Origin: Ilyomonas sp965247435
GTDB taxonomy: Bacteria; Bacteroidota; Bacteroidia; Chitinophagales; Chitinophagaceae
Reading direction: 5' to 3'
Length of the DNA stretch: 64,000 bases
Assembly (NCBI GenBank): GCA_965247435.1
Contig: OZ252019.1
Span: 496,001 to 560,000 of the forward strand
The position numbers were made by a program, and so were the translations under genes. This document shows positions 34,734 through 44,000 of this stretch, one piece after another. Numbering within the stretch: position 1 is the first letter of the stretch; each line of letters opens with the position of its first letter. The notes below the pieces were generated by a model, which was given only the letters and a program-made list of their open reading frames with translations, had not been told where the DNA came from and searched no databases.

Positions 34734-35720
34734 ATGCGACAAATAGCTTTTCGGGAGGCGCTTCGTGAAGCCATGAATGAAGAAATGAGGCGGGACAGCC
34801 GCGTGTTTTTGATGGGGGAAGAAGTGGCAGAATACAACGGTGCTTACAAAGTGAGCCAGGGCATGCTTGCCGAGTTTGGCCCTAAGCGTGTAATTGATAC
34901 GCCCATTACAGAATTAGGATTTGCCGGTATAGCAGTAGGCGCTGCCCAAAACGGCCTGCGGCCGATTGTAGAGTTTATGACCTGGAACTTTGCAACGCTG
35001 GCGCTGGACCAGATTATTAATACCGCTTCTAAAATGCTGGCCATGAGTGGCGGGCAGATTGGCTGCCCGATTGTTTTTCGCGGACCAAACGGAAGCGCCG
35101 GCCAGTTAGGTGCGCAGCATTCTACGGCTTACGAAAGCTATTATGCCAACATTCCCGGCCTTAAAGTAGTATCGCCTTCCAATGGCTACGATGCCAAAGG
35201 CTTATTAAAACAAGCTATCCGCTATGAAGAAGACCCGGTAATGTTTATGGAGATTGAAGTAGCCTACGGCGATAAAATGGAAGTGCCGGAAGAAGAATAT
35301 TATATTGAATTAGGCAAGGCGGATGTAAAGAAAGAAGGTAAAGACGTAACCATTGTTTCGTATGGCAAAATGATGAAAGTAGCGCTGGCTGCTGCAGCAG
35401 AGCTGGAAAAAGAAGGTGTAAGCGCCGAAGTAGTTGATTTAAGAAGCATCCGCCCGCTGGATTGGAAAACCATTTTACAGAGCGTACAAAAAACTAACCG
35501 TTTGGTGATTGTGGAAGAGCAGTGGCCGATGTGTTCGGTATCTTCTGAAGTTGCATACCGCATACAAAAAGAAGGCTTCGATTATCTGGACGCACCTATC
35601 CGCCGTATTACCTGCGCCGATGCGCCCATGCACTATGCGCCTAACTTAGCCGCTGCTTACATACCCGATGTACCGCGTACGGTAAAGCTGGTAAAAGAAG
35701 TGATGTATATGAAGAAATAA
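34734..35720 (+). CDS. pdhB: Pyruvate dehydrogenase E1 component, beta subunit
   Basis: 328 residues, the standard length of the E1 beta chain. It pairs with PdhA to bind thiamine diphosphate and decarboxylate pyruvate, feeding the E2 lipoyl arm. Signatures: REALREAMNEEMRRD, VFLMGEEVAEYNGAYKVSQG (with the ThDP-activating Glu), PITELGFAGIAVGAAQNGL, QLGAQHST, and the transketolase C-terminal SYGKMMKVALAAAAELEKEG. The closest alternative is the branched-chain E1 beta chain, but the MGEEVAEYNGAYKVS segment favours pyruvate. The alpha subunit and E2 are not adjacent, which is common in Bacteroidota. Confidence 0.93.
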   Translation: MRQIAFREALREAMNEEMRRDSRVFLMGEEVAEYNGAYKVSQGMLAEFGPKRVIDTPITELGFAGIAVGAAQNGLRPIVEFMTWNFATLALDQIINTASKMLAMSGGQIGCPIVFRGPNGSAGQLGAQHSTAYESYYANIPGLKVVSPSNGYDAKGLLKQAIRYEEDPVMFMEIEVAYGDKMEVPEEEYYIELGKADVKKEGKDVTIVSYGKMMKVALAAAAELEKEGVSAEVVDLRSIRPLDWKTILQSVQKTNRLVIVEEQWPMCSVSSEVAYRIQKEGFDYLDAPIRRITCADAPMHYAPNLAAAYIPDVPRTVKLVKEVMYMKK

Positions 35721-35737
35721 GCTGCAGATAATATTAT

Positions 35738-35775
35738 AAAATCCCGGTGTTGATCAACCAGCAACGGGATTTTTT
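35738..35775 (+). terminator. Terminator after pdhB
   Basis: AAAATCCCG (35738-35746) pairs with CGGGATTTT (35765-35773); a small GTTGATCAAC palindrome lies in the loop. A T-run follows. Confidence 0.7.
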
Positions 35776-35816
35776 ATGTCCGGGATTTATTATAGAAGGA
35801 TTGCTTTATAAGTAAA

Positions 35817-35824
35817 TACTTTTG
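35817..35824 (+). promoter_or_regulatory. Bacteroidota -7 element (TACTTTTG) of the TonB receptor gene
   Basis: Exact TAnnTTTG, 34 bases before the ATG at 35859. Confidence 0.5.
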
Positions 35825-35858
35825 CATTTTACAGAAACTAAAATGCTATTGAGTAATA

Positions 35859-37964
35859 ATGAATATGCCGGTATCTAAACGTTTATCTTTATTACTGCTG
35901 CCTGCCTTATTCAGCAGCATTGCAATTAGTGCACAGCACGCAGATACAACATCCCGCAACCCTGCCATCATACATGCAGCAACCAACACTGATACTACCG
36001 ATCTTGGCCGTGTAACCGTTACCGCTTTTAGTACGCAGAGCCGCTGGCAGGACGTGCCGGCAGCAGTTTCTGTTATTACCCAAAAGCAGTTGCAACTGCT
36101 GAATGTTACTTCGCTCGTGCCTATACTTAATACAGCGCCGGGCGTGCGGATGGAAGAACGTTCGCCCGGAAGTTACCGCTTATCTATACGTGGCAGTTTA
36201 CTGCGCTCGCCTTTTGGCGTGCGCAATATCAAAGTGTATTGGAATGATATTCCACTTACCGATGCCGGCGGCAATACCTATTTGCAGCTCATAGACATCA
36301 GTCAGCTACAATCCCTGGAGATTATTAAAGGGCCGGCCAGCAGTCTCTATGGCGCCAATACCGGCGGCGCTGTTTTGTTGCATTCCGGCAATCCGCTTGC
36401 TACTCAAAAAAATGTTTATAGAGCTGCCATAAGCGCGGGTTCTTACGGTTTATTTAACGAGCAGGCGGGCTGGTCGTTGAATACGCAAAAGTTTCAAACC
36501 AATATTCAGCAGGTGCACCTGCAAAGCGATGGTTTCCGCGATCATTCGGCTATGCGCCGTGATGCAGTAAAGTGGGACGGCAACTGGCAGATTTCTGATA
36601 AAGAAAGATTGTCTTTTATCAGCTTTTATTCCAACCTGTATTACCAGACGCCGGGCGGCTTAACGCCCACCCAATTAAATACCGATACAACGGCTTATCC
36701 AAAAGCAGTGCTGCAGAAAACAGCGGTGTACAACAAAACGGGTTTTGCAGGCGCCAGCCTCAGTTCGCAGATTAGTAATCATTTTGATAATACAACTACG
36801 CTTACTGCTAACCATACTGCTTTTAAGAACCCTTTTACCAGTAATTACGAATTGCGGGATGAATGGAATGCCGGTGCCAGAACAACATTCGCTTATCATA
36901 GGGAAGCAAAAGATATTTCTTTTAAATTACTGGCCGGCGGCGAATGGCTACACAACCATGCGCGTATTGATGACTATGATAATAATACGGGTGTAAAAGG
37001 TGACGTTCAGTTTAAAGATGAGCTGTATGCAACGCAGTACGCTTTATTTACACAAATAAATATGATATGGAAGGAACGGCTTACCATGCAGGCCGGCGTG
37101 AGTAGTAACCAGCAGGCTATAAAGTACAAAAGGTTGACAGATTCGATTGATAATGGTTTTAGAAAAAGTACGACGAATAACCTTGCAGCGCCACGTTTCA
37201 GCATAACATATAAATTAAGTAACGTCATTAATGTGTATGGTGTTATTGCCAAAGGCTTTTCGCCGCCTTCGCTTGCAGAGCTGCACCCGAGTAATGGCGC
37301 CTTTAATGACAGCCTGCAACCGGAATACGGCTGGAATTATGAGCTTGGTTTTAAAGGAAGTCTTTTGCAAAACCGGCTGCAATACGATGCTTCTGTTTAC
37401 ACTTTTGGCCTGCGCAGTGCAATAGTAAAACGCAGCACTGATACTAATCCGGAGTTTTATGTAAATGCAGGCAGCACAAAGCAACGTGGCTTTGAAGTTT
37501 GGCTACGCGGAGTGCCGGTACAAAATACGGATCATTTTATTAACCAGCTTGCCATCAGCAACAGCTTTAGCTACCAGCCCTATACTTTTACAAACTATAT
37601 GGTTAGCTACAACGATTATAGCGGCAACAGGCTTACCGGCGTACCCAAAGTTATTAATGTGTCTTTTGCAGAAATAAACAGCCGGCCGGGTTTTTATGCC
37701 AATGTAATTTTAAACAATACGGCTTCTATACCATTAACCGATGCCAACGATGCATTTGCAAAAGCTTATCATTTATTGCAATGCAAAACAGGCTACCAGC
37801 ATCAACACCCGAACCGCGGTTTCCATTACAATATTTTTATCGGCGGTGATAACCTGCTGAATGAAAGTTATAGCCTTGGTAACGACATTAATGCTTTCGG
37901 TAAACGCTATTACAATCCGGCTCCAAAACGAAATTACTTCGCGGGCATACAGGTAATGTTTTAA
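35859..37964 (+). CDS. TonB-dependent outer-membrane receptor
   Basis: 701 residues: signal peptide (SLLLLPALFSSIAISAQ), a short TonB-box-like stretch (GRVTVTAF near residue 55), a plug domain (DVPAAVSVITQKQLQ ... SIRGS ... EIIKGPASSLYGANTGGAVLLHS) and a 22-strand barrel ending in the aromatic FAGIQVMF. No carboxypeptidase-like N-terminal domain and no SusD partner, so it is of the siderophore/cofactor type rather than a Sus glycan system. No iron-related neighbour narrows the ligand. Start is 35859 or the next ATG at 35865. Confidence 0.9.
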   Translation: MNMPVSKRLSLLLLPALFSSIAISAQHADTTSRNPAIIHAATNTDTTDLGRVTVTAFSTQSRWQDVPAAVSVITQKQLQLLNVTSLVPILNTAPGVRMEERSPGSYRLSIRGSLLRSPFGVRNIKVYWNDIPLTDAGGNTYLQLIDISQLQSLEIIKGPASSLYGANTGGAVLLHSGNPLATQKNVYRAAISAGSYGLFNEQAGWSLNTQKFQTNIQQVHLQSDGFRDHSAMRRDAVKWDGNWQISDKERLSFISFYSNLYYQTPGGLTPTQLNTDTTAYPKAVLQKTAVYNKTGFAGASLSSQISNHFDNTTTLTANHTAFKNPFTSNYELRDEWNAGARTTFAYHREAKDISFKLLAGGEWLHNHARIDDYDNNTGVKGDVQFKDELYATQYALFTQINMIWKERLTMQAGVSSNQQAIKYKRLTDSIDNGFRKSTTNNLAAPRFSITYKLSNVINVYGVIAKGFSPPSLAELHPSNGAFNDSLQPEYGWNYELGFKGSLLQNRLQYDASVYTFGLRSAIVKRSTDTNPEFYVNAGSTKQRGFEVWLRGVPVQNTDHFINQLAISNSFSYQPYTFTNYMVSYNDYSGNRLTGVPKVINVSFAEINSRPGFYANVILNNTASIPLTDANDAFAKAYHLLQCKTGYQHQHPNRGFHYNIFIGGDNLLNESYSLGNDINAFGKRYYNPAPKRNYFAGIQVMF

Positions 37965-38136
37965 CGCCTCTTTTTGATTAAACAGCAGCAATTATTTAAA
38001 TCCTTTTTAAGGCTATAGTTCATTGTAGCTGTATAATTTTACAACCTGTTCTTTATGTTACCGCAGTAACAGTGCAGATATTGGTTATTGCAGTTTCGTT
38101 TTACCCGTATTTTTAATTCAATACATCCAATATCTT

Positions 38137-39159
38137 ATGCGTCTGTTTATCATCATTATTGCCCTCGTATTTTGCAATTATGCTTCGGCTAAAAACAACG
38201 ATAGCGCTGCTTACTACTTACAAAAGGGAATAAACGAAACACAAAGCGGCCACCTGCTGCAGGGCTGCCAGTTTTTAGACAAAGCCTATAGTTATAACCA
38301 AAGCGATAAAGCGATCCTGCAAAATCTTGCAGATGCTTTGTTTGATTTGCGGCGGTACCCGCAGGCAAAAGAAAAATATGCACTGCTGGCGCAAACGGGA
38401 GACGCAGATGCTGCTGTTTATAAACAGCTAACGATGTTGTCTTTCAACCTGCGCCAGTACGCCGATGTGATAAAATACGCGGCTCAACTGAAAAAGTTAG
38501 CGCCTGCTGAAAAGGTTGCTTTTTATACAGGCAAAGCACAGTACGCGCTGGAAAACTACGGCGAAGCAATAAAGAGCCTCGAAATAGCTGCTAAGGAAGC
38601 ACCTGACAATGCAGAGGTTTCTTATATGATGGCCCGTATCTATGCAGACATGCAGGACTTGAAAAAGGCAGCGGTGTATTACGAAAAAGCATTGCAACTG
38701 CAGCCTGATAACGCAGGCTGGATGTACGAAGCGGCCTTGTTGTTTTACGATGCCGGCGATGCCAAAGTAACCCTTAAATACCTCCTGCTGGCGGGCGATA
38801 AAGGATACTTAAAAACCAATGATTATCTACAGAATCTTGCGGCTGCGTACATACAATCCGGCTATTTTGACAAAGGTATCGCCGTGATAACGGAGGTGTT
38901 GCAAACAAGACCGGCAGACCTGGGCTTGCTGAATATGCTGGCCCGTGCGTATTACGACAATAAGAAATACAACGAGGCTATTGCTTACTATAATAAGGTG
39001 ACAGCCATCAACAGCAACGATATAAACGCACTGTATATGACCGGCTTATCCTACCTTAAAAGCGGCGATAAGGCAAGAGGAGAAGCTATATGCAACAAGG
39101 CCATTGAGCTGAAGCCGGCATTGGCCGCTTACCGCCAGAAGCAGGAAATACCGATGTAG
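38137..39159 (+). CDS. Exported tetratricopeptide-repeat protein
   Basis: 340 residues starting with a signal peptide (RLFIIIIALVFCNYASA). The rest is about nine TPR units, for example AVYYEKALQLQPDNAGWMYE and EAIAYYNKVTAINSNDINAL, with the usual Gly/Ala and Tyr positions. It is a periplasmic scaffold for protein-protein contacts. It lies between a TonB receptor and a transporter, with no clear operon partner. Function cannot be assigned. Confidence 0.85.
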   Translation: MRLFIIIIALVFCNYASAKNNDSAAYYLQKGINETQSGHLLQGCQFLDKAYSYNQSDKAILQNLADALFDLRRYPQAKEKYALLAQTGDADAAVYKQLTMLSFNLRQYADVIKYAAQLKKLAPAEKVAFYTGKAQYALENYGEAIKSLEIAAKEAPDNAEVSYMMARIYADMQDLKKAAVYYEKALQLQPDNAGWMYEAALLFYDAGDAKVTLKYLLLAGDKGYLKTNDYLQNLAAAYIQSGYFDKGIAVITEVLQTRPADLGLLNMLARAYYDNKKYNEAIAYYNKVTAINSNDINALYMTGLSYLKSGDKARGEAICNKAIELKPALAAYRQKQEIPM

Positions 39160-39376
39160 TATAATATCACATTACGGCTATATAGCAGGGGCGCGGCAGC
39201 TAACCAACGGGTGGTTTGTTTCTGCGCTTTCTTTTTTACCGATTAATAAAGCGTAATTGAATTTAAACATCCTGTTGCGTATGGCGTCATTAATAAAAGA
39301 CGCTGGCAGCTAATATGATTTTTTCAGTTAATAAGCAAAATGACACAATCGGATAACGCCAATAAATAGCCCGGAC

Positions 39377-39460
39377 ATGTTGTATTTACTCATCTTTTTA
39401 ATCATTTGTTTTGCGGTGCATTATACGGTTCCAAAAGACCATGCAGACGAGCCGCTATAA
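39377..39460 (+). CDS. Possible 27-residue single-pass membrane peptide
   Basis: ATG-started frame MLYLLIFLIICFAVHYTVPK followed by DHADEPL: one transmembrane helix with a short acidic tail. It sits alone in a 320-base gap and resembles small membrane peptides seen in bacteria. No ribosome-binding site is evident; a chance frame is possible. Confidence 0.3.
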   Translation: MLYLLIFLIICFAVHYTVPKDHADEPL

Positions 39461-39478
39461 GCAGCATTGTCCGCAAAA

Positions 39479-40741
39479 TCACATCAGTATGCCTGCAATG
39501 GTAGCGCTCAGGTAGCTTGCCAGGGTGCCGCATAGTAAAGCCTTCAACCCAAGCTGCGCCAAATCTCTTCTTCGCTCCGGCGCCAGCTCGCCAATGCCGC
39601 CGATCTGCATCCCGACACTGCTGAAGTTGGCAAAGCCGCAGATTGCGATACTAATAATTAGTAAGCCTTTATCGGTAACAACCGGAATCTGTTTGGTCGT
39701 AAGGCTTTTAAAAGCTACAAACTCATTAATGGTAAGTTTCTGTCCCAGCAACGTAGCGGCGCTGCTGATGTCTTGCTGCGGAACACCCATTGCCCAGGCA
39801 AACGGGTAAAACAGCTTACCAAAGATATAATTGAGCGTAAGGTCGAAATGCGGATTGAAAAGGTGCCCGGTCTTTACCAGCAAAAAATCAAGGCATGCGA
39901 TTACGGCAATAAAGCCGATCAGCATGGCTATTACATTCATCGCTATTTTAAAGCCATCACCGGCACCGTGCGAGATAGCGTCTATTACATTGGTATAACT
40001 GCTTTTTACTTCCAGTTTTACGCGGCCCATCGTCTGGCTTTCTTCCGTTTCGGGAAAAACAATTTTGGCAATCACCAGTGCGCCCGGCGCTGCCATTAAA
40101 CTTGCAGTAATAAGCTTTGGCGCAAGGTCTAAGCCTGCAGCCGCGCCCATGTTGGCATATACAATCAATATGCCTCCGGCTATGCAGGCAAGGCTGCCGC
40201 TCATACTGGCCAGCAGTTCGCTCTTCGTCATACCGCTCAGGTATGGGCGAATCATTACCTGCGCTTCTACCTGGCCCACAAAGGTGCTGGCTACATTGCT
40301 CAGGGCTTCGGCGCCGCTTACCCGCATAATAAAATTCATAGCTTTGGCAATAACTGCCACCACACGCTGCATAATACCGTAATGATAAAAGATGGCCACT
40401 AACGCACAGACAAGTATAATAGTAGCGGTAACATTAAAGGCAAATACAAAGCCTCCCGCGGCATAATCCATTACGCTGCCATCGCCTTTTGGCACACCCA
40501 AACCGCCCCAGACAAAAGAAGCACCTTTAAAGGCGAAACCTTCAATTAGCTGCATGCCATGACCAAGCCACTGAAAAAAAACCGCTACCGGTTTTACTTT
40601 AAAAATCAGCACCGCAATCAGTACCTGCAGGCCGATACCGCTAAGCACCAGCCGGTAATTAATACGTTTACGGTTGTTGGAAAACAGGAATGCAACACCC
40701 AATATCAATGCAACACCAATAAGGCCATGAAATCGTTCCAT
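39479..40741 (-). CDS. Concentrative nucleoside transporter, NupC/CNT family
   Basis: 420 residues, normal for the CNT family of cation-coupled nucleoside importers. About ten hydrophobic segments are visible, with N-terminal, gate and C-terminal nucleoside-transporter domains. Key motifs are SGAEALSNVASTFVGQVEAQVMIRPY, FVFAFNVTATIIL and the end FANFSSVGMQIGGIGELAPERR. It sits in the inner membrane. Stands alone, convergent with the TPR gene. The open neighbourhood does not show which nucleoside is preferred. Confidence 0.92.
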   Translation of the reverse strand: MERFHGLIGVALILGVAFLFSNNRKRINYRLVLSGIGLQVLIAVLIFKVKPVAVFFQWLGHGMQLIEGFAFKGASFVWGGLGVPKGDGSVMDYAAGGFVFAFNVTATIILVCALVAIFYHYGIMQRVVAVIAKAMNFIMRVSGAEALSNVASTFVGQVEAQVMIRPYLSGMTKSELLASMSGSLACIAGGILIVYANMGAAAGLDLAPKLITASLMAAPGALVIAKIVFPETEESQTMGRVKLEVKSSYTNVIDAISHGAGDGFKIAMNVIAMLIGFIAVIACLDFLLVKTGHLFNPHFDLTLNYIFGKLFYPFAWAMGVPQQDISSAATLLGQKLTINEFVAFKSLTTKQIPVVTDKGLLIISIAICGFANFSSVGMQIGGIGELAPERRRDLAQLGLKALLCGTLASYLSATIAGILM

Positions 40742-40777
40742 GCGGTTGTATAAGATTGTTGATAATGAAGATAGCCC

Positions 40778-42268
40778 TTATTTCTTTTTAAATCGCTGCA
40801 GTGTAAATTGATACAGGCTTGTAATATCGGTGGAAATATTGAAGCGTAAAATGCACGCCGAAAAAATTGTAAAATAAATAGCCGAGCGCATCATAATATC
40901 TAAATACAAATTCGGCAGCGCCGGAATAAAGTGTACTGCGCTTACACATGCTACCGCTATAAGGATGGCGTAAAAAGTATGCTTCGTAAACGGCTGCAGC
41001 CGGAACAGTTTCCAGATATAAAAAAAGCGTACGCTGTTGAAGACCGTCAGCGCGATCAGGTTGGCATAAGCCGGCCCGTAAATTCCATAGCGGTGGATAA
41101 GCAGGTAATTAAGCGGAAGCGCCATTGCAACAAAGAGCATATTGGTAACAAAGTCGAGCCGCCAGTACTTCGATAATAATAAAATCTGCGTGTTGGCGCC
41201 GGTGCCCAGGTCAATGATTTTGGCCGCGCCCATTACGATAAATATCCATTGCATCGGTGCATATTCGCTGCCTAAATATTGTATGGCATTGTGCATATTT
41301 AAAAAAATGATGCCCCAGATTAAAAAGCCGACAATCAGCAGGTTCAGCGATGTTTTTTTATAAAGCTCATGTATCTGGCCTGTATTTTTATCCTTCCAGG
41401 CCTGCGAAATAATAGGCGTGGCAATGGCCACAATACTGCGTTGCGGCACGTCCATAATGCTTATCATATAAGAGCCGTAAGAAAATACATTGGCATCGCT
41501 AAGGCCGCCGGCACTCTGGCTTGCCAGAAAGATAACGTCAATTGTGCGGGATATAACGTTAAGCAACGAGCCGGAAAAAATAAGTGCGCCGTAAGCGACA
41601 ATCCTTTTATACAGCCGCCTTGTAACATTGCTGATGGAAAAATTGATGGGGAAGTTGCCGGTTGCAATTAAGTAAATCAGCAGCACAATTACCGAAGGCA
41701 GATATACAAATGAATACAGGGTAAAGAACGTTTCGAGCGTGATAACTTTATAGATGTATAATAAAAGCAGCACTAAAACAACGACGCGAAACAGCACCTC
41801 CCGTAAAAAATTAGAGACCACCGTTTTTTGAATGCTCCAGGCAAAAGACTCGAAGAGAATGAACAGGGCAATGGTAACCGTGAGCGGGTATAGTAAGTGA
41901 TAATGCGTTACAAACAGGGCAGAGCGTGCCCCAAATTTGCGAATGATAAACCCTTTAAAAAACAGGAGCGAGAGTATTACCAGCAGGCATCCGCCAAGGC
42001 AGATGAATAAAGCAAAGGCAGGCAAGTCGTTTTTACGTTTAGGAAGATAAGTTTTGTAAAAAGGAAAAAATTTTGCAGTAACCGAGTGGCTGCCGGCCGT
42101 AGCTACCGAGCCGAATACCAGGCCTAAATCTACTGCTAATGTTGTAAGCCCTATTTCTTTGGTAGAAAAAAACAGTGGGAAAATGAGTAGCTTATTAACC
42201 GCGCCAACCACAAAACCAAGATAGGAAAATATAGAAGAGTAGATGCTTTGCTTGCGGATAATGCCCAT
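40778..42268 (-). CDS. Polysaccharide biosynthesis flippase (MOP/Wzx-like)
   Basis: 496 residues with about 12-14 transmembrane helices of the MATE/MOP fold, as in Wzx/RfbX-type O-antigen and lipid-linked oligosaccharide flippases. The start MGIIRKQSIYSSIFSYLGFVVG matches the N-terminal helix of the family. It would move a polyprenyl-linked glycan across the inner membrane. No polymerase or glycosyltransferase is adjacent; the two glycosyltransferases in the window are 15 kb away. Confidence 0.85.
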   Translation of the reverse strand: MGIIRKQSIYSSIFSYLGFVVGAVNKLLIFPLFFSTKEIGLTTLAVDLGLVFGSVATAGSHSVTAKFFPFYKTYLPKRKNDLPAFALFICLGGCLLVILSLLFFKGFIIRKFGARSALFVTHYHLLYPLTVTIALFILFESFAWSIQKTVVSNFLREVLFRVVVLVLLLLYIYKVITLETFFTLYSFVYLPSVIVLLIYLIATGNFPINFSISNVTRRLYKRIVAYGALIFSGSLLNVISRTIDVIFLASQSAGGLSDANVFSYGSYMISIMDVPQRSIVAIATPIISQAWKDKNTGQIHELYKKTSLNLLIVGFLIWGIIFLNMHNAIQYLGSEYAPMQWIFIVMGAAKIIDLGTGANTQILLLSKYWRLDFVTNMLFVAMALPLNYLLIHRYGIYGPAYANLIALTVFNSVRFFYIWKLFRLQPFTKHTFYAILIAVACVSAVHFIPALPNLYLDIMMRSAIYFTIFSACILRFNISTDITSLYQFTLQRFKKK

Positions 42269-42463
42269 TATATGGTTGTGTAACTTAGCAGTAAAAATAG
42301 TATTCTCCGGATACCTGCAAGCAGGCGGCCGTAATTTTATAAAAAACGGTTATTACACCAAAGAAGTAACCGGAGCTGCGCAGGTATAAACCGCAACGGG
42401 CGTTAACGGCGTAAGGCGTGTTGCGGTCAGGCATCTGTAAACAACAGCGTGATTGCCGTTTAG

Positions 42464-42913
42464 TCAGCGTTTTATACTATAGTATTTCAAGGTAGTGATA
42501 TGAAGATTGCCATCGGTTACGCTCACCAGTTTATAATCTCTAAAGGTATTTTTGTCATCTAAAAACCCGATTACACAGGAATAATTTTGTTTCCCTTTTT
42601 GCAGGGCAGGTTTAGGCATCCTGTCAAAGTCTGGTAATTGCAGTGAATCTGTAATATCCAGTTCGGCATATTTTACCTGCAGCCGGTACGTAAATGTTTT
42701 GGCTGTTTCGTACAAGGCTACCTCAAATTTCCAATTATTAAGCTCGCCTGTTTCGCCGGTTACCTTTTCGCTGTACACAGCTACGGGCTTAGGATTTGGG
42801 TGTTCTCTTTCCTGTGGTGTAGCCTGCATTGTTTCTTTGCTTTCAGGTGTTGTGGTTTCTCTGCAGGCTGCAACAGTCAAAAGCAGTATGATAATCCAAA
42901 AAAAATTTCGCAT
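42464..42913 (-). CDS. Hypothetical lipoprotein (149 aa)
   Basis: Starts MRNFFWIIILLLTVAAC, a lipoprotein signal peptide with Cys17, followed by a Thr/Pro/Glu-rich linker and an about 100-residue beta-rich domain (NNWKFEVALYETAKTFTYRL). I do not recognise the family. The overlapping upstream minus-strand frame is not a gene. Confidence 0.65.
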   Translation of the reverse strand: MRNFFWIIILLLTVAACRETTTPESKETMQATPQEREHPNPKPVAVYSEKVTGETGELNNWKFEVALYETAKTFTYRLQVKYAELDITDSLQLPDFDRMPKPALQKGKQNYSCVIGFLDDKNTFRDYKLVSVTDGNLHITTLKYYSIKR

Positions 42914-43253
42914 GTGTTTGTTTTATTAATTACCGCAAGTTTTCTGATAGTCAGGTAATAGTTTTGAGTTAATAGACAAAGGCAAGAGAAGAGACTTTGG
43001 GCAGGCCGCCTGTTATGGCTACGCCTGTACTTAACGGCATTGGCCTTATTGCCTTTGAAATAAAGCACAGCCAGCAGATTCCGACAAATTTGTCCGGAAG
43101 CATTTGAGTAGCTGTTTTTGTTTTCGCAGCTCAAAAATATCTTTATCTCAAATGCTTCTCTCTTTTCTCCTGCCCTCACTAACAGAAAACTTGCGTTAAT
43201 TAACAATTTTATTTTTACTTTACCCGTTTAATAGTTAACTGTAATTATTTCCT

Positions 43254-44000
43254 ATGCGGCGTTTATTTGTATTCTTTATTATGCTCCTGCCGGCTGTGGG
43301 TATGATTGCCTGTAAAAAAGAATCGGCTGTTTTAATGCAGTTTTCTTTAAACGATTATTATCCGCTGCAGGTTGGCAAGTGTTTTTTCTACCGCCTCGAT
43401 TCTATCGTGTACATCTCCTTTGGTACTACAAGAAAAGTTAATAGTTATATTGCTAAAGATAGCATCGTAAGCATGTTTAAAGACAATACCGGCCGCAACG
43501 CTTATCTCGTTTACCGGTACCTTACCGATACGTTACGGCAGCAAGCTTTTAACTTTAGTTCCAGTTATTGTATTACGCCGGCAAACAACATTATTGAAGT
43601 TACAGATGCCAATAACCTGCATTACATTAAGCTTGCGGCACCGGTTGCGGCAGCTACTACCTGGAAGGGCAACTCTTATATTGATGTTACGCCTAATCAT
43701 TTGGGATATTTAACAGACTGGGATTACCAGTATCAGCAGATTAACATGCCTTTTACAGTTGCTAAAGGAACCATTGACAGCACCATTACGGTTTTGCAGG
43801 AAGATAATGACTCGCCCAACGAAGTTTTGGATCCTGAACAATACCAGCAGTATATTCATTCTTTGGAAGTGTATGCTAAAGGTATCGGGCTTATTTATAA
43901 AGATTTTGATTACTGGACCTGGCAGTCGGTGAATAGTATTTCACCGGGCTTTACCGATGACAGCTATGGCATAAAGCTTAGCCTGATTGATTACCAATAA
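43254..44000 (+). CDS. Hypothetical lipoprotein (248 aa)
   Basis: Begins MRRLFVFFIMLLPAVGMIAC (Cys20), then a domain starting FSLNDYYPLQVGKCFFYRLDS, which is a recurring opening of surface lipoproteins in Chitinophagaceae whose function is unknown to me. Its stop codon abuts the stop of the next, converging gene with no base between, so there is no room for an intergenic terminator. Confidence 0.7.
   Translation: MRRLFVFFIMLLPAVGMIACKKESAVLMQFSLNDYYPLQVGKCFFYRLDSIVYISFGTTRKVNSYIAKDSIVSMFKDNTGRNAYLVYRYLTDTLRQQAFNFSSSYCITPANNIIEVTDANNLHYIKLAAPVAAATTWKGNSYIDVTPNHLGYLTDWDYQYQQINMPFTVAKGTIDSTITVLQEDNDSPNEVLDPEQYQQYIHSLEVYAKGIGLIYKDFDYWTWQSVNSISPGFTDDSYGIKLSLIDYQ

Noticed and set aside
34421..34837. 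138-residue minus-strand frame over the start of pdhB
   Set aside because: It overlaps the well-supported pdhB start and the Gfo/Idh/MocA start, and its translation has no domain-like pattern.
42877..43206. 109-residue minus-strand frame upstream of the 149-residue lipoprotein
   Set aside because: Overlaps the lipoprotein start, lacks a plausible N-terminus and has low-information sequence; probably chance.
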